A stretch of DNA of 25,613 nt from an uncultured Oscillospiraceae bacterium (lineage in GTDB: Bacteria > Bacillota > Clostridia > Oscillospirales > Acutalibacteraceae). The translations under genes were made by a program, and so were the position numbers. Shown piece by piece: positions 14,739 through 21,512 of the stretch. The stretch spans positions 1-25,613 of the forward strand of contig UQFM01000019.1 in assembly GCA_900540295.1 (NCBI GenBank), in the 5' to 3' direction. Within the stretch, counting starts at the first letter, position 1. Each line of letters begins with the position of its first letter. The notes below the pieces were generated by a model, which saw nothing but the letters and a program-made list of their open reading frames with translations, did not search any database and was not told where the DNA came from.

Positions 14739-15692
14739 TTATTCGTCCGTTTCCTGCATCGCTTTCACCTTTTTGGTGTTTTCCTCTTTGGAACGGCGGT
14801 AAATCGTTTCTTCCACCATCACCTTTGCAAGCACCTTTTTCGGCGCAAAAATATGATTCAGCACAATCATTTGTACAAAGGAAAGCGAAACGGACATGAT
14901 GGTATAAATACCGACGCTGATGGGGAACAGGAATGCAAAGTAAATCTGCATGGCAGGCGTAAACAGCATCATGCAGCCCATCGTCGGATTTTTCGCCATT
15001 TCGGGATTGGTTTTTCTTTGACGCAGTAAAGAGTAAACGCTCATTGCCAATGCGATTAAGCCCGAAACAATCGGAATCATCCAATATGCGTCAAAGGTTT
15101 TAAAATCGGGTGTTCTGGAAAGGTCTAATCCAAACAGGCTGAAGCGTTCGATAAACTGCTCGATTTTCAGAATCATTTCGCTTGTAAGCCCGGGAATCGC
15201 CGCTTTGTCAAGCTCGCTGAAATGCTCCAGCGCATACAGCTCCAACCGTGTCGAAGCCGCTTTTGCGCCGGCTTCCGCAAACGGCGCCGCCGCATCCTTT
15301 AACGCGGTAACCACCTCTGTCGGCAGGCGCAAAACCATGGAAAACGGATGGTAGTTTACCTGGAACAGACCGAGCATAATCGGCAGCTGAATGAGCATCG
15401 GCAGACAGCCCGCCGTCATGGCGGAAGTGCCTTCACGCTGATAAAGCGCCTGTGTCTCTTCCTGAATTTTTCTTTGGTCGCCTGCGTATTTCTGCTGAAT
15501 ACGGCGCAGCTTCGGCTGTAATCTCGCCTGCTTTGCCATCCCCTTTTGCTGGCTGATTGCCGAGGGTAAAAGGCAAAGACGGACAATGACCGTCAGACAG
15601 AAAATAGAAAGCAGATAGTTGCCCGTCAGCCCGTAAAACAGGGCGATGACAAAGCCAAAGGGAATTCCTAAAATTTCATACAGTCTTGTCAT
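14739..15692 (-). CDS. yidC: Membrane protein insertase YidC/SpoIIIJ/Oxa1 family
   Basis: The protein has 317 residues. It inserts and folds membrane proteins in the cytoplasmic membrane, alone or with SecYEG. Hydrophobic segments lie at about 11-42, 93-114, 203-223 and 239-282. The conserved groove arginine is R38 in TVIVRLCLLP. The cytoplasmic hairpin KQARLQPKLRRIQQKYAGD precedes MLIQLPIMLGLFQ. There is no lipobox signal as in Bacillus SpoIIIJ, which is common in Clostridia. I chose the ATG at 15690-15692, with GGAGG 7 nt upstream; the open frame extends 16 codons further without a ribosome site. The C-terminal tail is short and charged. It is the fourth gene of the rpmH operon, after yidD. 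Confidence 0.96.
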   Translation of the reverse strand: MTRLYEILGIPFGFVIALFYGLTGNYLLSIFCLTVIVRLCLLPSAISQQKGMAKQARLQPKLRRIQQKYAGDQRKIQEETQALYQREGTSAMTAGCLPMLIQLPIMLGLFQVNYHPFSMVLRLPTEVVTALKDAAAPFAEAGAKAASTRLELYALEHFSELDKAAIPGLTSEMILKIEQFIERFSLFGLDLSRTPDFKTFDAYWMIPIVSGLIALAMSVYSLLRQRKTNPEMAKNPTMGCMMLFTPAMQIYFAFLFPISVGIYTIMSVSLSFVQMIVLNHIFAPKKVLAKVMVEETIYRRSKEENTKKVKAMQETDE

Positions 15693-15754
15693 GTATGATC
15701 CTCCGAGCAAGGCGGCTGCCTTGCGGACTGCTTCGGTCACTTCCGAAGCCTTCC

Positions 15755-15991
15755 TTATTTTGTTTGATGATTGTCTCGTTTTTCGGGAACAGGGTCATAC
15801 CCGCCCGGAAACAGCGGATTACACCGCAAAAGACGCCATGTACCGAGTAAACCGCCTCTTAAAATTCCAAACCGTTCGATTGCCGTCAGCATGTACTGTG
15901 AGCAGGTCGGATAAAATCTGCACCGCGGCGGAAAAAGCGGAGAAATTTTTCGCTGATAAAAGCGAATACACTTTATCGCAAATTCTTTCAT
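15755..15991 (-). CDS. yidD: Membrane protein insertion efficiency factor YidD
   Basis: The protein has 78 residues, typical of the family. The conserved CRFYPTCSQY is at 24-33 and a third cysteine (C57) lies in LLRCNPLFPGGYDPVP. An amphipathic N-terminal helix (about 1-16) is thought to attach it to the inner face of the membrane, where it aids YidC. The ATG overlaps the rnpA stop by 4 nt (ATGA), so translation is coupled. Downstream, 62 bp separate it from the chosen yidC start. Confidence 0.95.
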   Translation of the reverse strand: MKEFAIKCIRFYQRKISPLFPPRCRFYPTCSQYMLTAIERFGILRGGLLGTWRLLRCNPLFPGGYDPVPEKRDNHQTK

Positions 15992-16326
15992 ATTTCAATG
16001 GCACCCGCTTTTTGAAGTATGGAAAGCATAACAGCTTTGATTTCGGTGCTTTTCAGATATTTGGTTTTACCGCGCGCCACAAAAACGAAATCGTAATTTC
16101 CCGAAAGAAGCGGTTCAATTTCCGCATACGCGGCGCGGATGATACGCTTACAGCGGTTTCGCTGTACCGCATTGCCGATTTTTTTGCTTACGGTAATGCC
16201 GATACGACAAATTCCCGCACGGTTTCTTTGATAATAAACAACCAGTGCAGGATTTGTATAGGATTTTCCGCGGTGATACAGCCGCCGAAAATCTGCGTTT
16301 CGGTTTAGTGTTTCCGTATGTTTCAA
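15988..16326 (-). CDS. rnpA: Ribonuclease P protein component
   Basis: The protein has 112 residues. It is the protein subunit of RNase P, which with the RNA subunit matures the 5' ends of tRNAs. The signature GNAVQRNRCKRIIRAAY lies at 51-67 with the RNR core at 56-58, and DFRRLYHRGKSY at 12-23 is typical. The start codon is TTG at 16324-16326: it gives MKHTETLNRNADF, which aligns with the family N-terminus, there is no nearby ATG, and GAGGG lies 10 nt upstream. The gene begins 15 nt after the rpmH stop and overlaps yidD by 4 nt. A weak start codon after rpmH would help keep RnpA far below L34 in amount; that is inference. Confidence 0.95.
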   Translation of the reverse strand: MKHTETLNRNADFRRLYHRGKSYTNPALVVYYQRNRAGICRIGITVSKKIGNAVQRNRCKRIIRAAYAEIEPLLSGNYDFVFVARGKTKYLKSTEIKAVMLSILQKAGAIEI

Positions 16327-16341
16327 ATCGGTTTGCCCTCT

Positions 16342-16476
16342 TTAGTAAGAAAGCTGCTTTCTGCCCTTGCTTCTGCGGCGGGCAAGAACTTTTCTGCCGT
16401 TTCTGGTCGCCATTCTTTTACGGAAGCCGTGTTCCATCTTGCGATGACGCTTCTTAGGCTGGTACGTTCTTTTCAT
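16342..16476 (-). CDS. rpmH: 50S ribosomal protein L34
   Basis: The protein has 44 residues, the full length of L34. It begins MKRTYQPKKRHRKMEHGFRK and continues with RMATRNGRKVLARRRSKGRK, then QLSY, which is close to the universal L34 sequence. The ATG at 16474-16476 has GGAGG 9 nt upstream. It heads the rpmH-rnpA-yidD-yidC-jag operon, and a near-consensus sigma-A promoter lies about 45 bp upstream. Confidence 0.98.
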   Translation of the reverse strand: MKRTYQPKKRHRKMEHGFRKRMATRNGRKVLARRRSKGRKQLSY

Positions 16477-16519
16477 AACTTCAATCCTCCGTTCCTGTAG
16501 GAAATGTCTGCGAGTAGTA

Positions 16520-16549
16520 ATTATATACTAATTTTGCACGGTTTGTCAA
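16520..16549 (-). promoter_or_regulatory. Strong sigma-A promoter of the rpmH operon
   Basis: On the minus strand a consensus -35 TTGACA (16544-16549) and a consensus -10 TATAAT (16520-16525) are 18 nt apart. A 43-nt gap leads from the -10 box to the rpmH start codon. Confidence 0.88.
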
Positions 16550-16680
16550 TGTTTTTATCATTTTTACAAGGTTTTTTTGCCTTGCGCAAGACAGCAATTC
16601 TACAAATTGTGCCGCCGTTTCTTTAAAAAACAATATATAGATTTTTAAGTCGTACCAGATGAGATGAAATTTGAAAGTTT

Positions 16681-16804
16681 TTTGGCTCGGTTCTTTACCT
16701 GCCCGAAGTTGAATTGCACAAACTGTCATTCTGAGAGAAGCGAAGAATCTCACATAGCACAGAGTAAATTTGACTCTCGGTAGGGCGGGGGCTTGCCCCC
16801 GCCG
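16681..16804. repeat. Family D fragment, family B and family A repeats in the rpmH-dnaA gap
   Basis: An inverted family-D fragment lies at about 16681-16710 (GGCTCGGTTCTTTACCTGCC). A family-B unit lies at 16722-16769 (GTCATTCTGAGAGAAGCGAA, then GAATCTCACATAGCAC). A family-A palindrome lies at 16779-16804 (GTAGGGCGGGGGCTTGCCCC, then CGCC). Confidence 0.75.
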
Positions 16805-16825
16805 TGAAATCTCATCTGACTTCAA

Positions 16826-16917
16826 CGGGGCGCCGAGGTGCGGGTGTCCTGTGGACACCTCTAAGCGAAGCTTAGAAGCACCGACCGAACCGGCAGGCGA
16901 GACCGTCGCCCCCTACA
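16826..16917. repeat. Branched family-A repeat, complete reference copy
   Basis: The outer arms GGGGCG (16827-16832) and CGCCCC (16907-16912) are followed by CTAC. The closing helix GGTGC (16837-16841)/GCACC (16878-16882) encloses hairpin a, GGTGTCC TGT GGACACC (16843-16859), and hairpin b, TCTAAGC GAA GCTTAGA (16860-16876), which together form a three-way junction. The conserved single-stranded-looking tail GACCGAACCGGCAGGCGAGA follows. Confidence 0.87.
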
Positions 16918-16958
16918 GTCTGTGCATCGCTATTGGAATTATTTAAAATCTAACTTTG

Positions 16959-17034
16959 CTCGGGCGCGCGATGCACGCCCCTACGCGTTTGCTAAAATTT
17001 GTCATTCTGCGCCGCAGGTGTGACTGAGGGAGTT
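16959..17034. repeat. Family-A palindrome and a B/C chimeric repeat
   Basis: A simple family-A unit lies at 16959-16985 (GGGCGCGCGATGCACGCCCC TACG). At 16998-17034 the sequence starts as family B (TTTGTCATTCTG) and continues as the second half of family C (GCGCCGCAGGTGTGACTGAG, then GGAG), as if two repeats had recombined. Confidence 0.65.
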
Positions 17035-17129
17035 TGCGCACATCGCACAAAGTAAATTATAAAAAATTATCCAATACATTGCCACCAAATCGCCCTATAC
17101 TAATTATATATATAACTTTCATAAAACAG

Positions 17130-17158
17130 TTGAAAAAATACTCGGCTTATGCTATTAT
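17130..17158 (+). promoter_or_regulatory. Likely sigma-A promoter of dnaA
   Basis: TTGAAA (17130-17135) and TATTAT (17153-17158) are 17 nt apart. An overlapping TATAAT follows at 17156-17161. The start codon is about 175 nt downstream, giving a long leader. Confidence 0.55.
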
Positions 17159-17201
17159 AATAGATGTATATGTGGAAATATCGCTTTTGCGCGCATATAT
17201 T

Positions 17202-17264
17202 GCCCATTTACCCTATAACAGAGTAGGGATACGAAAACCGTCAGAAACCCGAAAATGGGCTTTT
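17202..17264 (+). promoter_or_regulatory. Hairpin structure in the dnaA 5' leader
   Basis: GCCCATTT (17202-17209) pairs perfectly with AAATGGGC (17253-17260) and is followed by TTTT. Inside, CCCTA (17211-17215) can pair with TAGGG (17224-17228). It lies between the predicted promoter and the dnaA start codon. Confidence 0.45.
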
Positions 17265-17333
17265 AACGCGAAATTTTTGATTTTTCGCCTTTTTGCGCAA
17301 GCTTTAACAGATTTTTTTGAATGGAGAAACGAA

Positions 17334-18671
17334 ATGGACTCTCTTTCCGAATTATGGGACGCCGTTTGTACCTACATTAAAACCGACGGCGGCATTTCCA
17401 ATGCTGTTTTTTCGCTTTGGCTGGAACCCCTGTATATTGTTCAGTTTGACGGGGAAAAGGTTACGCTGGGTATTGAAAGCGAATTTAAATTCGGCATTGT
17501 GGAGAAAAAATTTAACGAGCTCTTGGAACAGGCTTTTTACAGTATTTTAGGCTTTCCTGTCCGTGTGGAAATCATTCTGGTGGAAAAAGAAGCAGAGCCG
17601 ACAGCGCCTGTTGCCGTACCGAAACCCACAGCGGCTTCGGACGAGCTGGTCATTAACAACCGCGGCAACAGTTTTGAAAACTTTGTTGTCGGCAAATCCA
17701 ATAACTATGCCTATGCGGCGGCAAAAAAGGTTGCCGAAAATCCCGGTAAAACCTACAACCCGCTGTTTATTTACGGCAAAAGCGGACTCGGCAAAACGCA
17801 TCTTTTAAAAGCGATTGAAAACTACATGAAGCGGCAAAATCCCGATGCTTCTATTATTTATGTCACCAGTGAAAATTTCACGAATGACATCATTGAACAT
17901 ATCCGCAATTCCAATACCTACGAACTGCGTGAAAAATACCGCAAGGCGGATGCGCTGTTGGTCGACGACATTCAGTTTATCGCGGGTAAAAATTCAATAG
18001 AAGAAGAATTTTTCCACACCTTCAATTCCTTAACCGAGGACGGCAAACAAATCGTGCTTTCGTCCGATAACCCGCCGAATGAAATCCCGAAACTGACCGA
18101 GCGCCTCAAAAGCCGATTTGAATGGGGCTTGACAGCTGACGTTCAGCCGCCTGATTTTGAAATGCGTATGGCAATTATCAAAAACAAAGCGGACGCGATT
18201 GCGTTTCCGATTCCGAATAATGTCGTGGAATTCATTGCCGAACAGGTTAACCACAACGTACGGCAATTAGAGGGCGCGGTTAAAAAATTGCAGGCAATCT
18301 GTCTGTTGCTCGGCACAACGCCGACGATTGAAATTACCAAAGACGCCATCAAAGAATTGATGAATACCACACAGCCGGTTTCGGTTGTTCGTGAAAAAAT
18401 TTTAGAACAGGTCGCTCTGACTATGGGTGTTTCCGTCAGCAATATTACATCGGACAAGCGTGACAAAAACATTAAAGATGCCCGACAGATTGCCATGTAT
18501 ATCATTCGCGAAATGACAGGGATGTCTTTAGAGGAAATCGGTAAAATCTTTAACGGAAAAACGCACTCTACCGTGAAACATTCGATAGACAGTGTAGCGG
18601 ACAAAATGGATAAAGACAAAGAGTTTAAAGCACTTGTAGAAAATATCATTAAGAACGTGCAGGAGGTCTGA
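17334..18671 (+). CDS. dnaA: Chromosomal replication initiator DnaA
   Basis: The protein has 445 residues. Domain I is about 1-80 and a short linker about 81-108. The AAA+ domain has Walker A GKSGLGKT at 148-155, the initiator-specific segment VTSENFTNDIIEHI at 177-190, Walker B LLVDD at 208-212 and the arginine-finger region LTERLKSRFEWGL. The domain IV helix-turn-helix includes the signature KDARQIAMYIIREMTGMSLE and the base-contacting GKTHSTVKH near 408-416. I chose the ATG at 17334 because GGAGA lies 8 nt upstream and the family begins here; the open frame extends 100 codons upstream through non-coding leader. The 3' end carries the AGGAGG ribosome site of the next gene. Confidence 0.98.
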   Translation: MDSLSELWDAVCTYIKTDGGISNAVFSLWLEPLYIVQFDGEKVTLGIESEFKFGIVEKKFNELLEQAFYSILGFPVRVEIILVEKEAEPTAPVAVPKPTAASDELVINNRGNSFENFVVGKSNNYAYAAAKKVAENPGKTYNPLFIYGKSGLGKTHLLKAIENYMKRQNPDASIIYVTSENFTNDIIEHIRNSNTYELREKYRKADALLVDDIQFIAGKNSIEEEFFHTFNSLTEDGKQIVLSSDNPPNEIPKLTERLKSRFEWGLTADVQPPDFEMRMAIIKNKADAIAFPIPNNVVEFIAEQVNHNVRQLEGAVKKLQAICLLLGTTPTIEITKDAIKELMNTTQPVSVVREKILEQVALTMGVSVSNITSDKRDKNIKDARQIAMYIIREMTGMSLEEIGKIFNGKTHSTVKHSIDSVADKMDKDKEFKALVENIIKNVQEV

Positions 18672-18673
18672 GT

Positions 18674-19195
18674 GTGGAAAATATAGATGCTTACAGTTTT
18701 TGCCGTTCCTACCTTGTAAATGACGAATACATTTTGTGGAAGGGAAAACCCGAAAAGGGAAATATTTTCGCACGGCGGGACATTTTTACAACCCTGTTTG
18801 GTATTATGTGGCTTTCTTTTTCTTTATATTGGGAATATACGGCGATAAAAGGCGGTGCATCGCTTTTATTCGCCCTTTGGGGAACACCTTTTATTTGTGT
18901 CGGCATTTATCTTGTTATCGGAAAGCATCTGCAGACGGCAATGCTCCGAAACAAAACCTTTTATGTCATCACAAATAAAAAAATTATCGTAAAGCGCGGC
19001 AATCGGATTTCCATGCACACTGCAAACGATTTACCGCCCATGGACGTGGAAATTCACAAAAACGGCAACGGCACGATTTATTTTTGTTCTGAGGTTTATA
19101 CCAGAAAAGGATACAGACAGCACATGCCCTTGATTTTGGAAAATTTAGCCGATGTCGCACAAGCTCAAAATGCCGTCAGTCGGATGGAAAAATAA
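18674..19195 (+). CDS. Two-helix membrane protein with a bacterial PH-like domain, coupled to dnaA
   Basis: The protein has 173 residues and starts with GTG at 18674. A perfect AGGAGG (18661-18666) lies inside the 3' end of dnaA, 2 nt separate the two genes, and translation is probably coupled. The N-terminal YILWKGKPEKG and the segment FYVITNKKIIVKRGN after the membrane helices are typical of bacterial PH-domain membrane proteins. Two hydrophobic segments lie at about 36-57 and 63-83, so the N-terminus and the C-terminal beta-rich domain should both face the cytoplasm. I do not recognise a named family or function. Its place between dnaA and dnaN is unusual, as these are normally adjacent. 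Another hypothesis, a plain unknown membrane protein, cannot be excluded. Confidence 0.85.
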   Translation: MENIDAYSFCRSYLVNDEYILWKGKPEKGNIFARRDIFTTLFGIMWLSFSLYWEYTAIKGGASLLFALWGTPFICVGIYLVIGKHLQTAMLRNKTFYVITNKKIIVKRGNRISMHTANDLPPMDVEIHKNGNGTIYFCSEVYTRKGYRQHMPLILENLADVAQAQNAVSRMEK

Positions 19196-19243
19196 ATTTT
19201 TGTCATTCCGTAAATCCTGCATTGTATAAATTCGATTTGCAAT

Positions 19244-19410
19244 CGTAGGGGCGGATGCCTTCATTCGCCTGCGGGTCGCTGAGGTCAGCGACCCCTACGG
19301 TATACGGTATCACCATTAGTTGCGTAAAAACAGTAGGGACAATCCTTGCGGTTGTCCGAAAATCTGTACAAACCTACTGCGCGCGTAGGGGGCGACGACT
19401 CGGCGCCCCG
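19244..19410. repeat. Family-A palindromes in the dnaA-dnaN gap
   Basis: A tandem pair lies at 19244-19299: GTAGGGGCGGATGCCTTCAT (continuing to TCGCC), then GGGTCGCTGAGGTCAGCGAC (ending CCCTACG). Further units lie at 19332-19358 (GTAGGGACAATCCTTGCGGT, then TGTCC) and 19384-19410 (GTAGGGGGCGACGACTCGGC, then GCCCC). A lone TGTCATTC at 19200 may be a family-B remnant. Confidence 0.78.
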
Positions 19411-19722
19411 ATAAAATCCGCACAAACCCATTGCGAGCAAAGTTCGACTCCGAGCTACCCTACTTCCTGTCATAGCAAATCGGATACGAAACAAAGAAAT
19501 AAACAAGTTTTGGTTTTGAACATTGGAGTTTTGAACATAGAATTTACAGTTAAAATTTGACTGTTGAAAACAAAATATTTTCAACAAGTTTTTTACGCGG
19601 CAAAAACTGCTCTAAAAGATTGCATCTCTAAAGCTTTGCAGACTTTTCAACAATTTCTGCCGCACCTACTTCTTAAACTATAAAAGAAATATATAGGATT
19701 ATTTTTTGAAAGGAAAATCTTT
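19411..19722 (+). other. AT-rich segment upstream of dnaN with repeated TTTT(G/C)AACA
   Basis: Five 9-mers of the form TTTTSAACA occur: TTTTGAACA at 19514-19522 and 19529-19537, and TTTTCAACA at 19562-19570 (inverted), 19578-19586 and 19644-19652. The pair at 19563-19585 forms GTTGAAAA/TTTTCAAC, an 8-bp hairpin followed by a T-run, so it may be a weak terminator for the dnaA transcript. It could also belong to the origin, but no true DnaA box is present. No gene is visible. Confidence 0.4.
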
Positions 19723-20829
19723 ATGAAAGTGATATGCGATACACAAAAGCTGTCCGAGATTTGTTCAAATGTGCAAAGGGCAGTTTCCTCTAAATCTTCC
19801 ATTCCTGCAATCGAGGGCATTCTGTTGCAGGCAGAAGAAAATTTACTGACGCTTACAGGCTACGATTTGGAAGTCGGCATCATTACAACTATGGAAGCAC
19901 GTGTAGAAGAACAGGGAAGCGTAATTCTCAATGCAAAAATCCTTTGCGATATTTTGAGAAGCCTGCCTTATGAGACTGTGCGTATTGAAGTTGACGAGCG
20001 TCTTGTCTGTCGCATTAAAAGCGGTGATGCGGAATTTTCTCTGATTGGAATTTCCTCAGCGGAATATCCTGAACTCCCGTCTGTGGAAAGCGGATATCCG
20101 ATTGTCATAGACAGTGAGCTTTTAAAGGATATGATTCGCAAAACCATTTTTGCCACGGCGGAAAATGACGTAAAAGTTGTACACACAGGCGTGCGTTTTG
20201 AAATCCGCGAGAAAAAAATCCGACTGATTGCCGTTGACGGTTTCCGTTTAGCAATCCGCAATGAAGAAATTGACTACGAAGGCGAAGAAAAGATTTTTGT
20301 CGCACCGAAAAAGACGCTCAATGAGGTTATCAAGCTGACAAACGGCGCGGAAGAAACCGTATCCATGAATGTCGGCAAACGCTTTATCGTGTTTGAAATC
20401 GGCAATTACCGTATTGTTTCCCGTCTTTTAGAGGGTGAATTTTTAAATTATCAGGCGGCTATTTCGGGAAATGTAACAGGCGAAATTACCGTGAATACAA
20501 GAATGCTGATTAACAGTATTGAAAGAACGTCTTTGATTATCACAGACCGCGCAAAAAGCCCGATTCGATGCATTTTTGATGAGGATTTAATCAAAATCTC
20601 CAGCACGACCGCCCTCGGTACGGCGAACGACAAACTGCCCTGCAAAGGGTCGGGCAACAAGATGGAAATCGGCTTTAACAACCGTTATTTGCTGGACGCA
20701 CTGCGCGTCTGCGATGCGGATGAAGTCGTTGTGAAATTAAGCAGTCCGATACTGCCGATATTGATTACGCCCACAGAGGGAGAAAACTTCCTCTTCTTGG
20801 TACTGCCGGTGAGATTGAAAACAGAATGA
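19723..20829 (+). CDS. dnaN: DNA polymerase III beta subunit (sliding clamp)
   Basis: The protein has 368 residues, the normal length. It forms the ring-shaped dimeric clamp that tethers DNA polymerase III and many repair proteins to DNA. The three repeated clamp folds are complete, from MKVICDTQKLSEICSNVQRA to the C-terminal hydrophobic-cleft region ILPILITP and the terminal VLPVRL, which corresponds to the family's usual MPMRL-type end. The ATG follows AAAGGAAA. The stop overlaps the S4-domain gene by 4 nt (ATGA). A 527-bp repeat-bearing gap separates it from the dnaA transcription unit, so it probably has its own promoter. Confidence 0.97.
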   Translation: MKVICDTQKLSEICSNVQRAVSSKSSIPAIEGILLQAEENLLTLTGYDLEVGIITTMEARVEEQGSVILNAKILCDILRSLPYETVRIEVDERLVCRIKSGDAEFSLIGISSAEYPELPSVESGYPIVIDSELLKDMIRKTIFATAENDVKVVHTGVRFEIREKKIRLIAVDGFRLAIRNEEIDYEGEEKIFVAPKKTLNEVIKLTNGAEETVSMNVGKRFIVFEIGNYRIVSRLLEGEFLNYQAAISGNVTGEITVNTRMLINSIERTSLIITDRAKSPIRCIFDEDLIKISSTTALGTANDKLPCKGSGNKMEIGFNNRYLLDALRVCDADEVVVKLSSPILPILITPTEGENFLFLVLPVRLKTE

Positions 20830-21083
20830 AAAAGATAAAAGTACAGGCAAAGGTTGCCCCGAAAGTTTTAAAAGAAATTTTCATAACCACAGAATTTATT
20901 CGGTTAGACGCGGCTTTAAAGCTTGCAAGCGTTGTCGGCACAGGCGGACAGGCAAAAATGCTGATTGAAGACGAACAAATCAAAGTGAACGGAGAAGTTT
21001 GCACCCAACGCGGCAAAAAACTGCGCGACGGCGATGCGTTTTCATTTGAAGGACAGCATTTTGTTGTAGAAAAGAAAGCGTAA
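20826..21083 (+). CDS. yaaA: S4-domain RNA-binding protein, YaaA type
   Basis: The protein has 85 residues and is an S4 fold: FIRLDAALKLASVVGTGGQA, then KMLIEDEQIKVNGEVCTQRG. This is the small S4 protein (YaaA) found between dnaN and recF in Firmicutes; it is thought to bind RNA and has been linked to ribosome assembly. The ATG overlaps the dnaN stop by 4 nt. About 15 residues (MKKIKVQAKVAPKVL) precede the point where the family usually begins; no start codon closer to the usual N-terminus is available in frame, so the extension seems real. After its stop comes a 429-bp repeat cluster that separates it from recF. Confidence 0.92.
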   Translation: MKKIKVQAKVAPKVLKEIFITTEFIRLDAALKLASVVGTGGQAKMLIEDEQIKVNGEVCTQRGKKLRDGDAFSFEGQHFVVEKKA

Positions 21084-21106
21084 GAAACGGATGTAATGCA
21101 CAAACC

Positions 21107-21330
21107 CGTAGGGGCGTGCACCCGGCGCCCGAAAACGGACAGCCACAAGGGCTGTCCCTACGAATTCTGTGTTACATTCGGTTTGTGCCATGTGAGATTC
21201 TTCGCTGACGCTCAGAATGACAAGTTTGTATAAACCCGTAGGGGCGATTCACGAATCGCCGAGCTCGCCGAAAAAACCACACAAGCCAACGGTGATGTAC
21301 TGACCGTAGGGGCGAACTGTGTTCGCCCGT
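21107..21330. repeat. Family A and B repeats between the S4 gene and recF
   Basis: Units: a tandem A at 21107-21162 (GTAGGGGCGTGCACCCGGCG, then GGACAGCC ACAA GGGCTGTCC CTACG); B at 21190-21225 (GTGAGATTCTTCGCTGACGC, then TCAGAATGACA); A at 21237-21262 (GTAGGGGCGATTCACGAATC, then GCC); and A at 21305-21330 (GTAGGGGCGAACTGTGTTCG, then CCC). No gene is visible. Confidence 0.8.
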
Positions 21331-21393
21331 TGAAATCAGATAAAACCCGCGGAACAACACAGAGATTTTTCCCTACGGTCTGTATAAACTTAC

Positions 21394-21511
21394 TGCGTGT
21401 AAAGTCGGGTACCGAGCACTAAAATTCCCAAATTTTATCTCGTTGGGTACGAAACAAAAATCGGGCTCCGAGCATTAAAATTTCCCCATCCCACAAGAAA
21501 GGTACGAAATC
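21394..21511. repeat. Two family-D repeats directly upstream of recF
   Basis: Copy 1 (21394-21453) has ACCGAGCACTAAAATT followed by hairpin CCCAA (21427-21431)/TTGGG (21443-21447) around ATTTTATCTCG and then TACGAA. Copy 2 (about 21461-21511) keeps CCGAGCATTAAAATTTCCCC and GGTACGAAATCAA but has lost the hairpin; its GAAAGG is the likely ribosome-binding site of recF. Confidence 0.6.
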
Positions 21512-21512
21512 A

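Larger units (their letters stand above)
17041..17333 (+). other. AT-rich dnaA leader, candidate part of oriC
   Basis: This segment is AT-rich (for example TAATTATATATATAAC near 17100) and lies at the point where gene orientation diverges, which is where oriC is expected. Only imperfect DnaA-box-like 9-mers were found: TTATCCAAT (17067-17075) and TGTGGAAAT (17171-17179), each with two mismatches to TTATCCACA. It also holds the dnaA promoter and a structured leader. Confidence 0.45.

Noticed and set aside
14725..15084. Extended N-terminus of jag
   Set aside because: It reads through yidC in another frame; the ATG at 14724 has a good ribosome site and matches the family start.
17067..17179. 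Standard DnaA boxes in the dnaA leader
   Set aside because: Only 9-mers with two mismatches were found, so a firm oriC call is not supported.
17034..17333. Extended N-terminus of dnaA
   Set aside because: The extra 100 residues resemble no DnaA, cross the promoter and leader, and the ATG at 17334 has a ribosome site.
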